From positions 1,771,469-1,835,468 of the forward strand of contig NZ_CP052135.1 of assembly GCF_012955605.1 (NCBI RefSeq): a stretch of DNA of 64,000 nucleotides, given 5' to 3'. This DNA comes from Bacillus fonticola (lineage in GTDB: Bacteria > Bacillota > Bacilli > Bacillales > JC228). Below, piece after piece: positions 27,482 to 36,967 of this stretch (its first letter is position 1; every line of letters begins with the position of its first letter). The notes below the pieces were generated by a model that did no database searches, was not told where the DNA came from, and saw only the letters and a program-made list of their open reading frames with translations. The translations under genes and the position numbers were made by a program.

Positions 27482-28090
27482 TTACACTTTAAACATCCCG
27501 CCTAAGCCCTTCACCATGCCCGAAACTTGGTTCATCGCGTTCATCATCTGACCTGCCGTGTCCATCATCTTGTTGAAGTCCACAGTTCCTTCTTGGTTTT
27601 TAAATGAGCTCATCAATCCGCCTTTACCGCCTCCCTTGTTTGCTTGCTGGGGTTGGTTGTAAGGTGGGTATGGGTGCAGGTAAGGGGATGGCTGTTGTTG
27701 TGGCGGTGGCTGATTGTGAGTTGATTTTTTTGATGAGAGCGGGTTTTGGTACAAGCCTTCGTTTGGTGCATAAGGTGTCGTTTGATAGTGCGCTTGCTGT
27801 TGCATAGGATATTGCTGATTCCATTGCGCTTGCTGTTGCATAGGATATTGCTGATTCCATTGCCCTTGCATTGCATTAGCTGGCATAGGTTGAAAGACTG
27901 GTTGTGCAGATCCGTATGGGTTTCCCATTTGTCCTCCGTTATTCCAGGAAGGATGACCTTGGACAGCTTGATACGGAGTTTGAATTTGATGAAATGGATG
28001 GGTGGCCCCGTAAGGATATTGTGATGGTGTACTATTTCGTCCGCCAGAAACTCCCGTGACACGAGTAGATGGTCGCCCTGTATATTGCAT
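27482..28090 (-). CDS. yppG: YppG-like protein (Pro/Gln/Asn-rich)
   Basis: A 202-residue protein. The first ~145 residues are low-complexity Gln, Pro, Asn, Tyr and Gly, a composition common in spore coat proteins. The C-terminal ~45 residues (GGLMSSFKNQEGTVDFNKMM, then MNQVSGMVKGLGGMF) match the conserved end of YppG. A 36-bp exact tandem duplication at 27791-27862 encodes QWNQQYPMQQQA twice. It is the last gene of the yppC-yppG cluster. The exact function is not known to me. Confidence 0.8.
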   Translation of the reverse strand: MQYTGRPSTRVTGVSGGRNSTPSQYPYGATHPFHQIQTPYQAVQGHPSWNNGGQMGNPYGSAQPVFQPMPANAMQGQWNQQYPMQQQAQWNQQYPMQQQAHYQTTPYAPNEGLYQNPLSSKKSTHNQPPPQQQPSPYLHPYPPYNQPQQANKGGGKGGLMSSFKNQEGTVDFNKMMDTAGQMMNAMNQVSGMVKGLGGMFKV

Positions 28091-28180
28091 CTTCCTTCCC
28101 TCCTCATTGTTACAATATGCAGGTAAAAAAAAGACGTGACATTCGCCCGGTTGTCCTACGAGCGCCTATCACGTTCATGC

Positions 28181-28546
28181 CTATTTTTCAGTTTCCTCAA
28201 CTAAGGTAAGAAATCGGGTAAAGTTGTATCTTGTCGATTCAACGTGTTGTTGGAATTTTAAAGCGCTTGCTTTCGGATCAAAGCCTAGTAAAGATAGTCT
28301 GTGCATATTTTCTATTGTTTGTTCAATTTGCATGACGTGAAAGGTTTTAGGGCGTTTTTCCTCTATCCATTGTGTTGCGAGTAGCTTCCACCTTTCAAGT
28401 ACATCTAATACTTCCATTGTGAAAGGACGTATTTCCGTTTCAAAATCAGCCGTTTCTCCTCGACTCAAGGCACGTTTTCTATGCACTTCCACGCGATCAA
28501 GTAGTTCTATTAGTTGCCTAGTTGTATGTTTCAGTTCTTCTGACAC
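28181..28546 (-). CDS. yppE: YppE family protein (DUF1798)
   Basis: A 121-residue helical protein: LIELLDRVEVHRKRALSRGE, then FTMEVLDVLERWKLLATQWI and QIEQTIENMHRLSLLGFDPK fit the small four-helix YppE family of Bacillales. Its function is not known. The start is GTG 28546 behind GGGGGC. It lies between the yppD-like gene and yppG; the small yppF gene of B. subtilis is not present in the 90-bp gap to yppG. Confidence 0.82.
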   Translation of the reverse strand: MSEELKHTTRQLIELLDRVEVHRKRALSRGETADFETEIRPFTMEVLDVLERWKLLATQWIEEKRPKTFHVMQIEQTIENMHRLSLLGFDPKASALKFQQHVESTRYNFTRFLTLVEETEK

Positions 28547-28582
28547 TTTTCCGCCCCCTTACACTCATTGTAAGAGAGATGA

Positions 28583-28834
28583 TTAACTAAATTCAAGAAG
28601 AAGTGGTTCCCGACCTGTAATCATGGTTCCAGTTGGTGACTCTTCGCTAGTATGTCGTTCGATTTGTGTAAGCTCTAACTGCAAACCGCGTATCGTCGCT
28701 CGCACTTCTTGGAGACCTTGTTCCTCTTCTTGCAGGCGGGATGTCATCAATTCCTCAACAGCATCAATAGAAGCAGCTAATTTTGAAAGTTGTTGTAAGC
28801 ATTCTTCTTTGTTCACGAGTGTCGGTGTTTGCAT
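28583..28834 (-). CDS. Small coiled-coil protein at the yppD position
   Basis: An 83-residue, strongly helical protein (LSKLAASIDAVEELMTSRLQ, then EEQGLQEVRATIRGLQLELT). No signal or membrane segment. ATG 28834 is chosen with AGGGG about 9 nt upstream; a TTG lies three codons earlier. Its place between sspM and yppE is that of yppD in B. subtilis, but I cannot confirm homology by eye. Function unknown. Confidence 0.6.
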   Translation of the reverse strand: MQTPTLVNKEECLQQLSKLAASIDAVEELMTSRLQEEEQGLQEVRATIRGLQLELTQIERHTSEESPTGTMITGREPLLLEFS

Positions 28835-28964
28835 TCTTTCCAACCCCTTTTCCGTTTTCGTTGTACTCCAAGTATTCGAGATGTAACCGAAGCCTCCTTT
28901 CCTCTTGACAAAACTAGAAGAAATCCGTCAAAGATTTTAAAACATCTACGACAATTCGACAGCG

Positions 28965-28995
28965 TGCGTAAAAACAGTTCTCTCTTGCCACACTA
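28965..28995 (+). promoter_or_regulatory. Possible SigG-type promoter of sspM
   Basis: TGCGTA (28965-28970) and CACACTA (28989-28995) are separated by 18 bp, a partial match to forespore promoters (TGAATA, 17-18 bp, CATACTA). It lies just upstream of the ribosome site of sspM, a gene expected to be expressed in the forespore. Confidence 0.4.
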
Positions 28996-29022
28996 TATGA
29001 AAAGGACGGAGGTGATCGAGGC

Positions 29023-29136
29023 ATGCGTTCAAACGATTCGAAGCAACAAAAAATACAAAAGGAACAAAACAAAACCGCTTCTCGGGCTCCAAAAAATAAC
29101 CCGAAATTGGATGGTCCAAATAAACCGTCAACGTAA
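29023..29136 (+). CDS. sspM: Small acid-soluble spore protein SspM
   Basis: A 37-codon gene read from the sequence: MRSNDSKQQKIQKEQNKTAS, then a segment ending LDGPNKPST. B. subtilis SspM is a similarly small, Lys/Gln-rich forespore protein ending in GGPNRPST and lies at the same place next to yppC. GGAGGTGAT lies 6 nt before the ATG, a very strong ribosome site. A terminator follows directly. It is convergent with yppC, and upstream there is a possible SigG promoter. Confidence 0.83.
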   Translation: MRSNDSKQQKIQKEQNKTASRAPKNNPKLDGPNKPST

Positions 29137-29138
29137 AA

Positions 29139-29182
29139 GAAAAACGATCGTCTGTCATTGTTCGTGCAGATGATCGTTTTTC
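29139..29182. terminator. Bidirectional terminator shared by sspM and yppC
   Basis: A 16-bp stem with one mismatch: GAAAAACGATCGTCTG (29139-29154) against CAGATGATCGTTTTTC (29167-29182), with T-runs on both strands. It starts 3 bp after the sspM stop. The yppC stop codon (29155-29157) lies inside the 12-nt loop, so both genes share this structure. Confidence 0.88.
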
Positions 29183-30156
29183 TTCTGACGCCTTCGCTCT
29201 AATACAGCCTCTTTTGCAGCCATCCACATACGGGACTCTGCCCACTTTGCTCTCGACCAGTGGGTGATGTGCGGGTTCTCTTTCCATTGCGGTGGAGTTG
29301 CCCAATCTTTCGGTGGCTTCGAGTAACCTTCCCATTGCACAAGGCGTGGCTCGAGAATATGGTGATGAACGACAGGGTAGCAAGCTCTCAATAGTTGAGA
29401 GGTTTGATGACGTCGCTCCTCTATTGGAAGATATTGCTCATATTCGTATCTCGACCCTGTAGGTTCTGTTCGGGATGCAAAATTGACAAATTCCTTCGCC
29501 CAGTTATCATGAAATAAAATAGAACATAATCGTTTACCTAATTGAATCCGTTCATTTGGATCCGTAAACTTTGATACACTAGTGCCGTATAGTTTCCCTT
29601 CTGTTGTAGGAAACACAACCAAACTGTAATGGAGATGGTCTTCCATAAAAAAAGGAAGCGTTCCAAACACCTCCTTTTTAGCATGGTGCAAGACTGGTTG
29701 TTGAATCAGAAGTTGTTCGTTGACGATTTGTGCGTAAAGTAATCGTCTTTGATTTCCTTCTCTCCAAAAGCGCCTCCACTCTTCTTCCATAAATGTAGAG
29801 ACACGAAATTGTGACAGAAGCTGAAACAAAGGTACTCCCCATTTCGTCGAATAGTGGTAGAGTAGCAATTGAGGGTATGCATCTTGAAATATTAGCCAAT
29901 TCGCACGTTCATACACGAGAAATAGGTTCCTTCTCAACTTTGCAGGTAAAAAAGAGATAACCTCTGGTGCCTGTAAATCAGTCATGGACCAGCCTGCGTT
30001 TCGCGAAACCATCGAGGCCAGAAAAGACCATGGAATTTCTCGGTATTTGTTGTAGAATGCTTGGTAGGCCTTTGTTCTCGAAATATTGTCCAAGTTGGCA
30101 CGGGCTGTTTTCAGATGTATGCTGGAAATAAGATGTTGCACGCGTTGTTTATTCAT
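29155..30156 (-). CDS. yppC: YppC family protein (DUF2515)
   Basis: A 333-residue protein of the DUF2515 type. It contains TKAYQAFYNKYREIPWSFLA and SMVSRNAGWSMTDLQ, a recognisable conserved segment, and many Trp residues. No signal peptide or transmembrane helix is apparent, and function is unknown. It is divergent from recU with an 79-bp gap, as yppC is in B. subtilis. AAGGAG precedes the ATG. It ends inside the terminator shared with sspM. Confidence 0.87.
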   Translation of the reverse strand: MNKQRVQHLISSIHLKTARANLDNISRTKAYQAFYNKYREIPWSFLASMVSRNAGWSMTDLQAPEVISFLPAKLRRNLFLVYERANWLIFQDAYPQLLLYHYSTKWGVPLFQLLSQFRVSTFMEEEWRRFWREGNQRRLLYAQIVNEQLLIQQPVLHHAKKEVFGTLPFFMEDHLHYSLVVFPTTEGKLYGTSVSKFTDPNERIQLGKRLCSILFHDNWAKEFVNFASRTEPTGSRYEYEQYLPIEERRHQTSQLLRACYPVVHHHILEPRLVQWEGYSKPPKDWATPPQWKENPHITHWSRAKWAESRMWMAAKEAVLERRRQKKNDHLHEQ

Positions 30157-30235
30157 ATGTTCAGCGCTCCTTACAGCTTAGCGTAAGAAAAGGAGAGCTC
30201 TTTTATGCACAGTCCTTAAAGTTAGGGGGAGCCTT

Positions 30236-30841
30236 ATGTCTATTCGTTATCCGAACGGGAAGCCGTATAAAGGATCTTTATCTACTCCAAAACAAAGGGA
30301 GTCTACACACCGTTACGGAAATCGAGGAAAGACCCTCGAAGATGACTTAAACGCCACGAACCATTATTATAGGGAACATGGGATTGCCATCGTTCACAAG
30401 AAACCGACCCCTATTCAAGTGGTATCAGTCGATTATCCAAAACGAAGTGCGGCGGTGATTAAAGAAGCGTACTTTCGACAACCATCCACTACAGACTATA
30501 ATGGGGTATACAAGGGCCTCTACCTAGACTTTGAGGCGAAAGAAACGACTGGGAAAACGGCATTTCCCCTTGCCAATATTCACGAACATCAGATTGGTCA
30601 CATGAAGCAAGTCCTTCACCAAAGCGGGGTGTGCTTTTTCATCCTTCGTTTCACTGCCACTGATGAGGTCTATTATATGCCAGGGTATGTGGTCATCACA
30701 TATTGGGAACGAATGGTGGCCGGTGGTAGAAAATCAATGAAAAAAGAAGAGGTCGAACGAGATGGTTACAAAATCCCTCTCGGCTTATCTCCTCGGGTGG
30801 ACTACATTAAAATTGTTGATGAGCTACATAGCCCGTCATAG
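30236..30841 (+). CDS. recU: Holliday junction resolvase RecU
   Basis: RecU cuts Holliday junctions in Firmicutes recombination and chromosome segregation. The sequence MSIRYPNGKPYKGSLSTPKQ is close to the family N-terminus. The nuclease core shows RGKTLEDDLNATNHYY, ATTDYNGVYKG-like STTDYNGVYKGLYLDFEAKE with catalytic Asp and Glu-Lys residues, and HQIGHMKQV. Length is 201 aa. AGGGGG precedes the ATG. It is followed by ponA after 46 bp, a conserved pair. Confidence 0.97.
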   Translation: MSIRYPNGKPYKGSLSTPKQRESTHRYGNRGKTLEDDLNATNHYYREHGIAIVHKKPTPIQVVSVDYPKRSAAVIKEAYFRQPSTTDYNGVYKGLYLDFEAKETTGKTAFPLANIHEHQIGHMKQVLHQSGVCFFILRFTATDEVYYMPGYVVITYWERMVAGGRKSMKKEEVERDGYKIPLGLSPRVDYIKIVDELHSPS

Positions 30842-30887
30842 CTGACTCATTTTCAGCGCAAGGCGGAAGAAAGGTAGGTTATGGACT

Positions 30888-33530
30888 ATGGCTGAAGGCT
30901 ACGGATCACGGGAAGAACGTAGAAAAGCGAAACAACAAAAGCCTTCTTCTAGTGGAAAGAAAAAGCAAGACAGTAAAAAAACGAGTGCTATCCAGTGGGT
31001 GAAGCGTGTGGTTTTAATCTTTGCCATTATTGGGGTACTCGGTTTATTAGGAGGTGCTGGACTTTTCGCTTATTACGCCAGTAGTGCTCCTTCTTTAGAC
31101 CCTGAAATGTTAAAAGATCCACTTTCATCCAAAATTTATGATAACGAAGGAAACGTAATTCGCGTGCTTGGTAGTGAGCGTCGAGACTTCGTACCCTATG
31201 ATGAAATTCCACAAATAGTAAAAGATGCTGTTATCTCTATAGAAGATGCGCGATTTTACGAACATATGGGCTTTGATCCTATTCGACTTGGTGGTGCGGT
31301 CATCGCCAATATTACCGAAGGATTTGGATCTGAAGGAGCAAGTACGATTACACAGCAAGTCATTAAACAATCCTTTCTAACGCAAGACAAAACATTAAAA
31401 CGCAAAGCTCAAGAAGCGTGGCTCGCCATCCAACTGGAGCAAGAATATGAAAAGGAAGAAATATTCGAAATGTACGTCAACAAAAACTTAATGGGCGGTA
31501 ACATTAATGGAATCGCTACAGCGTCACAATATTATTACGGGGTACCAATTCAAGAAGTTAGCTTACCACAGGCCGCTCTTTTAGCAGGGATACCACAGCT
31601 TCCAAACGTGTATGATCCTTTCAAAAATCCCGAGGCTGCAAAAGAACGCCGTGACACTGTACTTAACGCGATGGTAAGAGAGGAAAAGATTACGGAAGCG
31701 GAAGCAGAGGAAGCAAAAGCAGTTCCAATAGTCGATATGATTTTACCAGAGGAACAGCGCGCACCAGAAGACACCCCTTATGATGCTTTTGTTGACCTTG
31801 TTATTGAAGAAGTCGAAGCTCTGGGAGAGTATGACATCTTCACTGACGGACTTAACATTTACACGACGCTAGATACAGACGCACAAAACACCGTAGATGA
31901 AATTCTCGCTTCAGAGAATATTGGGTATCCTGATGAAAATTTCCAAGCGGGGATTACCTTATTAGACACAGCCACTGGTGAGGTACGTGCTATTGGTGGA
32001 GGTAGAAACCAAACTACTAATCGAGGCTGGAACTTTGCAGTCGATGAAATACGTCAACCAGGCTCGACGATTAAGCCAATACTTGATTATGGACCTGCAT
32101 TTGAGTATTTACAGTGGTCTACACATAAGCAAATGGTTGACGGCCCTACTGAATATTCATGGGGAGATTCAGTAAACAACTGGAATGATAGCTTCGATGG
32201 ACAAATGTCAGTTCGACGCGCACTTGCCCTATCGAAAAATACAGTTGCTGTCCAAACCTTCCAAGAAGTCGGCGCAGATCGCATTCGTGAATTCGGGGAA
32301 AACCTCGGCATCCCATTGGACGAACAATTTGGTGAACCGTACGCAATTGGTGGTTTTAATTCAGGAGTAAACACTCTTCAATTAGCTGGTGCGTACAGCG
32401 CATTCGGAAACAATGGGGTTTATACGGAGCCTCATACCGTGAGAAAAATTGTGTTACGTGATGAGGAAACAGAAATTGATGTAGCACCTAAACCAAAAGT
32501 TGTCATGAACGAATCCACAGCTTATATGGTGACAGATATTCTGAAAGATGTGTTCTCTTATGGGACTGCATCTGCCTATGGCATTAGTGGCGTCCCGATG
32601 GCGGGAAAAACAGGAACGACCAATTACGACGATCGGAATGACGGCTCTGTCCCTGACTCATGGATGGCTGGCTACTCTACTGAGTACACAGCAGCCATTT
32701 GGACCGGCTATCAAGATCGCTCAATAGGTATCCCTGCGGGCGCACCGCAACAAATTGCACGCAAAATCTATCAACAATTAATGCAACAAGTTCACGAAGG
32801 TATGCAAGTAGCTGATTTTAAAAAGCCTAGTTCTGTTGTGGAGGTTGCTGTTGAAAGAGGTTCAGATCCGGCACGTTTACCGTCTGATTTTACACCTGAC
32901 GATCAAATTGTAACTGAACTATTTATTAAAGGCACAGAACCAACAGAAGTATCTGAGAAATTCGATCGAGTAGATCCGGTACAAGGGTTAACTGCTAATT
33001 ACAATGAAAAAGACAATACGATTACCTTAAATTGGGAGTACTCACGTGATAGCGAAGACACACGGGTGACATTCGACATCAATATTTCTTTAAATGATGA
33101 AGAATTTGAGCCGTTAACAACCTTAGAAGAAACGACACTCGTTCTCGAGGAAGTATTCCTAGATACAGCGTATTCATTTGAAGTCATTGCCAACGTTGGA
33201 GATGAAGCGAGTGACCCAGAATCTGTAGAGATCGTGGTTCCAGCAGCACCTGAAGATGAGGAAGATGAGGGAATCGGTGACATCATTGACCTACCAGGTG
33301 AAGGAGGAGACAGAGACCCAGAAAATGACGATCCTCAAAACGATGGAAGTGGCGACGAAGATTCCGGTGACGAAAACTCAGGCGGAAACAACGATGGTTC
33401 TGGAGACGGCACCGGTAGCGGAAATGGGAATGGGAATAACAACGGAGGCAATGGTTCCGGCGATAGTGGTGGGAACAACGATGAAGGCTCCGGTGGGGGT
33501 GACAGCGGTGGTGAGAACGGTTCACCGTAA
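30888..33530 (+). CDS. ponA: Penicillin-binding protein 1A/1B (bifunctional transglycosylase/transpeptidase)
   Basis: Class A PBP that polymerises and crosslinks peptidoglycan. A basic cytoplasmic N-terminus is followed by one membrane anchor (about residues 42-66). The GT51 domain has ISIEDARFYEHMGFDP and GASTITQQVIKQSFL. The transpeptidase domain has the SxxK motif in QPGSTIKP, SxN in ALSKNTVAV and KTG in AGKTGTTNYDD. A fibronectin type III-like domain follows (about 690-790). The last ~90 residues are an acidic Gly/Asn/Asp/Ser tail. Length is 880 aa. The tail is longer than I would expect for B. subtilis PonA. Confidence 0.96.
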   Translation: MAEGYGSREERRKAKQQKPSSSGKKKQDSKKTSAIQWVKRVVLIFAIIGVLGLLGGAGLFAYYASSAPSLDPEMLKDPLSSKIYDNEGNVIRVLGSERRDFVPYDEIPQIVKDAVISIEDARFYEHMGFDPIRLGGAVIANITEGFGSEGASTITQQVIKQSFLTQDKTLKRKAQEAWLAIQLEQEYEKEEIFEMYVNKNLMGGNINGIATASQYYYGVPIQEVSLPQAALLAGIPQLPNVYDPFKNPEAAKERRDTVLNAMVREEKITEAEAEEAKAVPIVDMILPEEQRAPEDTPYDAFVDLVIEEVEALGEYDIFTDGLNIYTTLDTDAQNTVDEILASENIGYPDENFQAGITLLDTATGEVRAIGGGRNQTTNRGWNFAVDEIRQPGSTIKPILDYGPAFEYLQWSTHKQMVDGPTEYSWGDSVNNWNDSFDGQMSVRRALALSKNTVAVQTFQEVGADRIREFGENLGIPLDEQFGEPYAIGGFNSGVNTLQLAGAYSAFGNNGVYTEPHTVRKIVLRDEETEIDVAPKPKVVMNESTAYMVTDILKDVFSYGTASAYGISGVPMAGKTGTTNYDDRNDGSVPDSWMAGYSTEYTAAIWTGYQDRSIGIPAGAPQQIARKIYQQLMQQVHEGMQVADFKKPSSVVEVAVERGSDPARLPSDFTPDDQIVTELFIKGTEPTEVSEKFDRVDPVQGLTANYNEKDNTITLNWEYSRDSEDTRVTFDINISLNDEEFEPLTTLEETTLVLEEVFLDTAYSFEVIANVGDEASDPESVEIVVPAAPEDEEDEGIGDIIDLPGEGGDRDPENDDPQNDGSGDEDSGDENSGGNNDGSGDGTGSGNGNGNNNGGNGSGDSGGNNDEGSGGGDSGGENGSP

Positions 33531-33552
33531 ATCCCCCCACTCCACCTAGAAG

Positions 33553-33592
33553 AAAAAGCCCTGACCAACTTATACTTGGTGAGGGCTTTTTC
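33553..33592. terminator. Bidirectional terminator between ponA and ypoC
   Basis: GCCCTGACCAA (33558-33568) pairs with TTGGTGAGGGC (33576-33586) except for one central mismatch, flanked by A5 on the left and T6 on the right, so it can stop transcription of the converging ponA and ypoC genes. Confidence 0.88.
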
Positions 33593-33595
33593 TTA

Positions 33596-34087
33596 TCACT
33601 TGCGGTTATTCATCGTCTTTGTTCGATACATTATTTTTTCAAGTTCTTTCATAAGCTGTGTTGCTTGGGCGAAGGCGTGGACGTGCTGTGGACGTAACGC
33701 ACAAAATTGCAATCGTTCTTTTGCGTTTAATGGCTTTATCACAAATCCAGTTACTTTCTCTTCCCAATTATGAAACGTAACCGGTTCTTCGTTCAACCAA
33801 AAAATCGCTATCCATAATTGTCGATACGCGCGGATTAACTTTCCCTTGTCTACCGAACGCGCGCTCAATGCTTCTTTCAATATAAACTGTTCACTTCGAA
33901 AAGCTTCAAAAACAGTCGGGAGCTTTTCAAAGGGAGTTTCCCATGGCCAAGGATCGGATGGTGTTTTTCCGTTGTAAAACAACATTTCACTATCTACATC
34001 TTGTCCTTCGTTCTCCCCTATCTCCCACTCCCTCATAGGAAGTAAGGTGGGATGCTGCAGTGAATGAGGAACGTGTACTCGATTCAT
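33596..34087 (-). CDS. ypoC: YpoC family protein
   Basis: A 163-residue protein downstream of nth, with 4-bp overlap, matching the position of ypoC in B. subtilis. Conserved-looking parts are DPWPWETPFEKLPTVFEAFR and LIRAYRQLWIAIFWLNEEPV. Soluble, Trp-rich, no known motif. Function unknown. Confidence 0.78.
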   Translation of the reverse strand: MNRVHVPHSLQHPTLLPMREWEIGENEGQDVDSEMLFYNGKTPSDPWPWETPFEKLPTVFEAFRSEQFILKEALSARSVDKGKLIRAYRQLWIAIFWLNEEPVTFHNWEEKVTGFVIKPLNAKERLQFCALRPQHVHAFAQATQLMKELEKIMYRTKTMNNRK

Positions 34088-34749
34088 GCTCCCTTCCCCT
34101 TTACTCCTTTTCGTGTCCGCTTTTGCCCTTCACGACAAAGCGAAAGAAGTGGGCACTTCTCACACTGTGGGCGCTGTGCCTTACAGTGGTAACGCCCAAA
34201 GAAAATCAGCCTATGGTGTGTATCTCCCCACTCATCTTCCGGTACTTTGCGCATGAGCGTTTTCTCTACTTCCAAAACAGAATCTTTCCAACGACAAATG
34301 CCTAACCGTTTGCTTACGCGCTCTACATGCGTGTCTACGGCAATCGCAGGAATGTTAAATGCAACGCTTAGCACAACATTAGCCGTTTTTCTACCGACAC
34401 CTGGTAGTGCCTCCAGTGCTTCTCTCGTTTGCGGGACTTCACCGTTGTGTTCATCAATCAACATGCGACACAATTTTTGGATGTTTTTTGCTTTGTTTCG
34501 ATATAATCCGATCGATCGAATATCTTCTTGTAGTTCCTCGAGTTCTACAGATAGATAGTCTTGGGGTGTGCTATATTTTTTAAAAAGGTTTGTCGTCACC
34601 TTATTGACAAGTACATCCGTACATTGCGCACTTAACAATACCGCAATCACTAAATCAAACGGATCGCGATAATGTAGTTCACAGTGCGCATCAGGGAACA
34701 TCGACTCCATTTCGTCTAAACAGACACGAACTTGAGCTAAATTCAGCAT
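34084..34749 (-). CDS. nth: Endonuclease III
   Basis: DNA glycosylase/AP lyase that removes oxidised pyrimidines. The helix-hairpin-helix LPGVGRKTANVVLSVAF holds the catalytic Lys, VDTHVERVSKRLG the catalytic Asp. The [4Fe-4S] cluster motif C-x6-C-x2-C-x5-C is intact in CKAQRPQCEKCPLLSLC. Length is 221 aa. AAGGAG lies 7 nt before the ATG. The dnaD-nth-ypoC order is that of B. subtilis. Confidence 0.98.
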   Translation of the reverse strand: MLNLAQVRVCLDEMESMFPDAHCELHYRDPFDLVIAVLLSAQCTDVLVNKVTTNLFKKYSTPQDYLSVELEELQEDIRSIGLYRNKAKNIQKLCRMLIDEHNGEVPQTREALEALPGVGRKTANVVLSVAFNIPAIAVDTHVERVSKRLGICRWKDSVLEVEKTLMRKVPEDEWGDTHHRLIFFGRYHCKAQRPQCEKCPLLSLCREGQKRTRKGVKGKGA

Positions 34750-34761
34750 GCGACGACTCCT

Positions 34762-35469
34762 TTATTGCTCGAGCCAATTATACAAGGGCACGTTTTTGGA
34801 TTTTGGTTGTTCTGATTGTGTAGACGAAGTAGGACGGCGCGCTTGCATGCGAACTTGACGCCCTTTCGCTTGGGCTTGTTGAACTGTACGAACGCCTTGC
34901 TTTTGCCAGTCAAATAAGATGCGGTCGATATAGCGAAAATGCATTTTCCCACTAAGAACGGCCTCTTTTAATGCCTGACGAATAAGCGGAGGATCATACG
35001 CGTCATGATCTAACCACATCGAAAGGGTTTCTGTTTCCATCGGAGAAAGCGGTCTCGCGAATTCTTCTTCAAACGTACGATACAAAGCTGCCTCTTCATC
35101 TTGACGTGTACCTCTATTCGCTTTCTTCTCTTCTTTGTTTAAATGATGGTATAGCTTCTTCCAGACAGGAGTAAGGGAAAAGGCTTCTGAGCGAATTCCT
35201 TCCTCAGACTCACTTTCCAGTATTTGCACAACTTCTCTTTGGAGGAGAGATCTAAGAGCCCCAACGATTGCTTGCTCGGTAAGCGACATTCGACCAGCAA
35301 ACTGTTCAGGTGTCGGAAAAGTCACCCCTTCTTTTTGGAACGCTTCTATGTGAAAGACGATCATCATTTCTTGCTCTGTTATGCCTAATGACGCATAGTG
35401 TGGCAACAACATACCTGCCACATTAGTAGAGCCTTGTTCCATCGTCCGAATAAAAACGGTTTCGTTCAT
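34762..35469 (-). CDS. dnaD: DNA replication initiation protein DnaD
   Basis: DnaD works with DnaA, DnaB and DnaI to load the replicative helicase. The N-terminal winged helix (EEMMIVFHIEAFQKEG-like GITEQEMMIVFHIEAFQKEG, FPTPEQFAGRMSLTEQAIVG) is followed by a linker and the DnaB/DnaD domain (FARPLSPMETETLSMWLDHD, then LIRQALKEAVLSGKMHFRYI and DRILFDWQKQGVRT). Length is 235 aa. It lies between asnS and nth. Confidence 0.96.
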   Translation of the reverse strand: MNETVFIRTMEQGSTNVAGMLLPHYASLGITEQEMMIVFHIEAFQKEGVTFPTPEQFAGRMSLTEQAIVGALRSLLQREVVQILESESEEGIRSEAFSLTPVWKKLYHHLNKEEKKANRGTRQDEEAALYRTFEEEFARPLSPMETETLSMWLDHDAYDPPLIRQALKEAVLSGKMHFRYIDRILFDWQKQGVRTVQQAQAKGRQVRMQARRPTSSTQSEQPKSKNVPLYNWLEQ

Positions 35470-35564
35470 AGGATCCCTCTCCTTTCTCGCCTTTCACATA
35501 CCACCATCCCATACAAAAGACCATGCCCAAGGTTCGGGATGGCCTAAGAGTCTCTTGAGGGAAC

Positions 35565-36857
35565 TTATGGGTATAAACGGTTGAGTAAGCGTGGGAACGG
35601 AATCGTTTCCCGTACGTGCTCTACTCCACTAATCCAGGCAACAGTCCGTTCCAAACCAAGACCGAACCCAGCATGCGGTACACTTCCGTATTGACGTAAC
35701 TGCTCGTACCATTGATACGCATCTCTAGGCAACTGATGCTCTTCGATTCGCTGCGCGAGCAAGGCGGCATCGTGAATCCGCTCCGAACCACCAACGATTT
35801 CTCCGTATCCTTCAGGAGCAATTAAATCCGCACACAACACAACATCATCTCGATCTGGATGTGGTTGCATATAAAACGGTTTTAAAGAGGTCGGATAATG
35901 GGTAATAAACACAGGCTTGTCATAATGCTCAGCAATCGCTGTTTCATGTGGGGCACCCAAATCATCTCCCCACTTCACATCATCGAATCCTTTTTCTTGT
36001 AAGAAGGTAAGTGCATCGTCATACGTAATACGAGGAAACGGTGCTTTCACCTGTTCTAATTTCGCAGTGTCGCGTCCAAGCGTTTGTAATTCAATTGTAC
36101 AGTTTTTTAGCGCTGATTGCACGACATATGAAACGTATTTTTCTTGAACTTCTAAGCTTTCTTCATGCTCTGTAAACGCCATTTCTGGTTCAATCATCCA
36201 AAATTCAATAAGGTGACGGCGCGTTTTCGACTTCTCTGCACGGAAGGTTGGACCAAATGAAAACACTTTTCCGAGTGCCATAGCAGCTGCTTCCATATAG
36301 AGCTGGCCGCTTTGTGACAAGTACGCGTCCTCTTCAAAGTATTTTGTATGGAAAAGCTCTGTCGTTCCTTCTGGAGCACTTCCTGTTAAAATTGGGGGAT
36401 CGACCTTAACAAAGCCTTCTCGGTTAAAAAACTCATAGGTTGCACGAATAATTTCATTTCGGATCTTCATCACTGCATGTTGACGCTTTGAGCGCAACCA
36501 TAAGTGACGGTGGTCCATAAGAAATTCTGTTCCGTGTTCTTTAGGGGTGATTGGGTAATCCGTTGCTTCACTTAACACTTGGATGCTCTTGACGACCAAC
36601 TCATAGCCAAGTGGTGAGCGCGTATCCTCTTGCACAACACCTGTTACATACATGGATGTTTCTTGCGTAATCGATTTTGCTAATCGGAATACTTCTTCGT
36701 CTACTTCGTTTTTCACGACAACTCCTTGCATAAATCCAGAACCGTCACGAAGCTGTAAAAAGGCAATTTTCCCACTTGAGCGTTTGTTGGCCAGCCAAGC
36801 ACCGATTTTCACTTCTTCTCCTACGTGCTGATGCACATCTTGAATCATCGTTTTCAC
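35565..36857 (-). CDS. asnS: Asparaginyl-tRNA synthetase
   Basis: Class II synthetase charging tRNA-Asn. The N-terminal OB fold ([37 protein letters not shown]) binds the anticodon. The catalytic core has class II motif 2 ([19 protein letters not shown]) and motif 3 ([15 protein letters not shown]). Length is 430 aa. The start is GTG 36857, which gives the family N-terminus MKTMIQ and has GGAGGG about 10 nt upstream. It is followed by dnaD. Confidence 0.98.
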   Translation of the reverse strand: MKTMIQDVHQHVGEEVKIGAWLANKRSSGKIAFLQLRDGSGFMQGVVVKNEVDEEVFRLAKSITQETSMYVTGVVQEDTRSPLGYELVVKSIQVLSEATDYPITPKEHGTEFLMDHRHLWLRSKRQHAVMKIRNEIIRATYEFFNREGFVKVDPPILTGSAPEGTTELFHTKYFEEDAYLSQSGQLYMEAAAMALGKVFSFGPTFRAEKSKTRRHLIEFWMIEPEMAFTEHEESLEVQEKYVSYVVQSALKNCTIELQTLGRDTAKLEQVKAPFPRITYDDALTFLQEKGFDDVKWGDDLGAPHETAIAEHYDKPVFITHYPTSLKPFYMQPHPDRDDVVLCADLIAPEGYGEIVGGSERIHDAALLAQRIEEHQLPRDAYQWYEQLRQYGSVPHAGFGLGLERTVAWISGVEHVRETIPFPRLLNRLYP

Positions 36858-36967
36858 GAAATTTGTCCCTCCAACTTTTGCTACATCGTTATACTAGATT
36901 TGTGTCCATATTTAAGCTACTTTAAAAGCCTTTATTCTGTAAGGATCTAGGGTCGACACGTCCTGTT

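Noticed and set aside
27613..28107. Alternative minus-strand genes overlapping yppG
   Set aside because: They are shadow frames of yppG produced by its low-complexity, repeat-containing DNA; the yppG frame has the family C-terminus and a correct place in the cluster.
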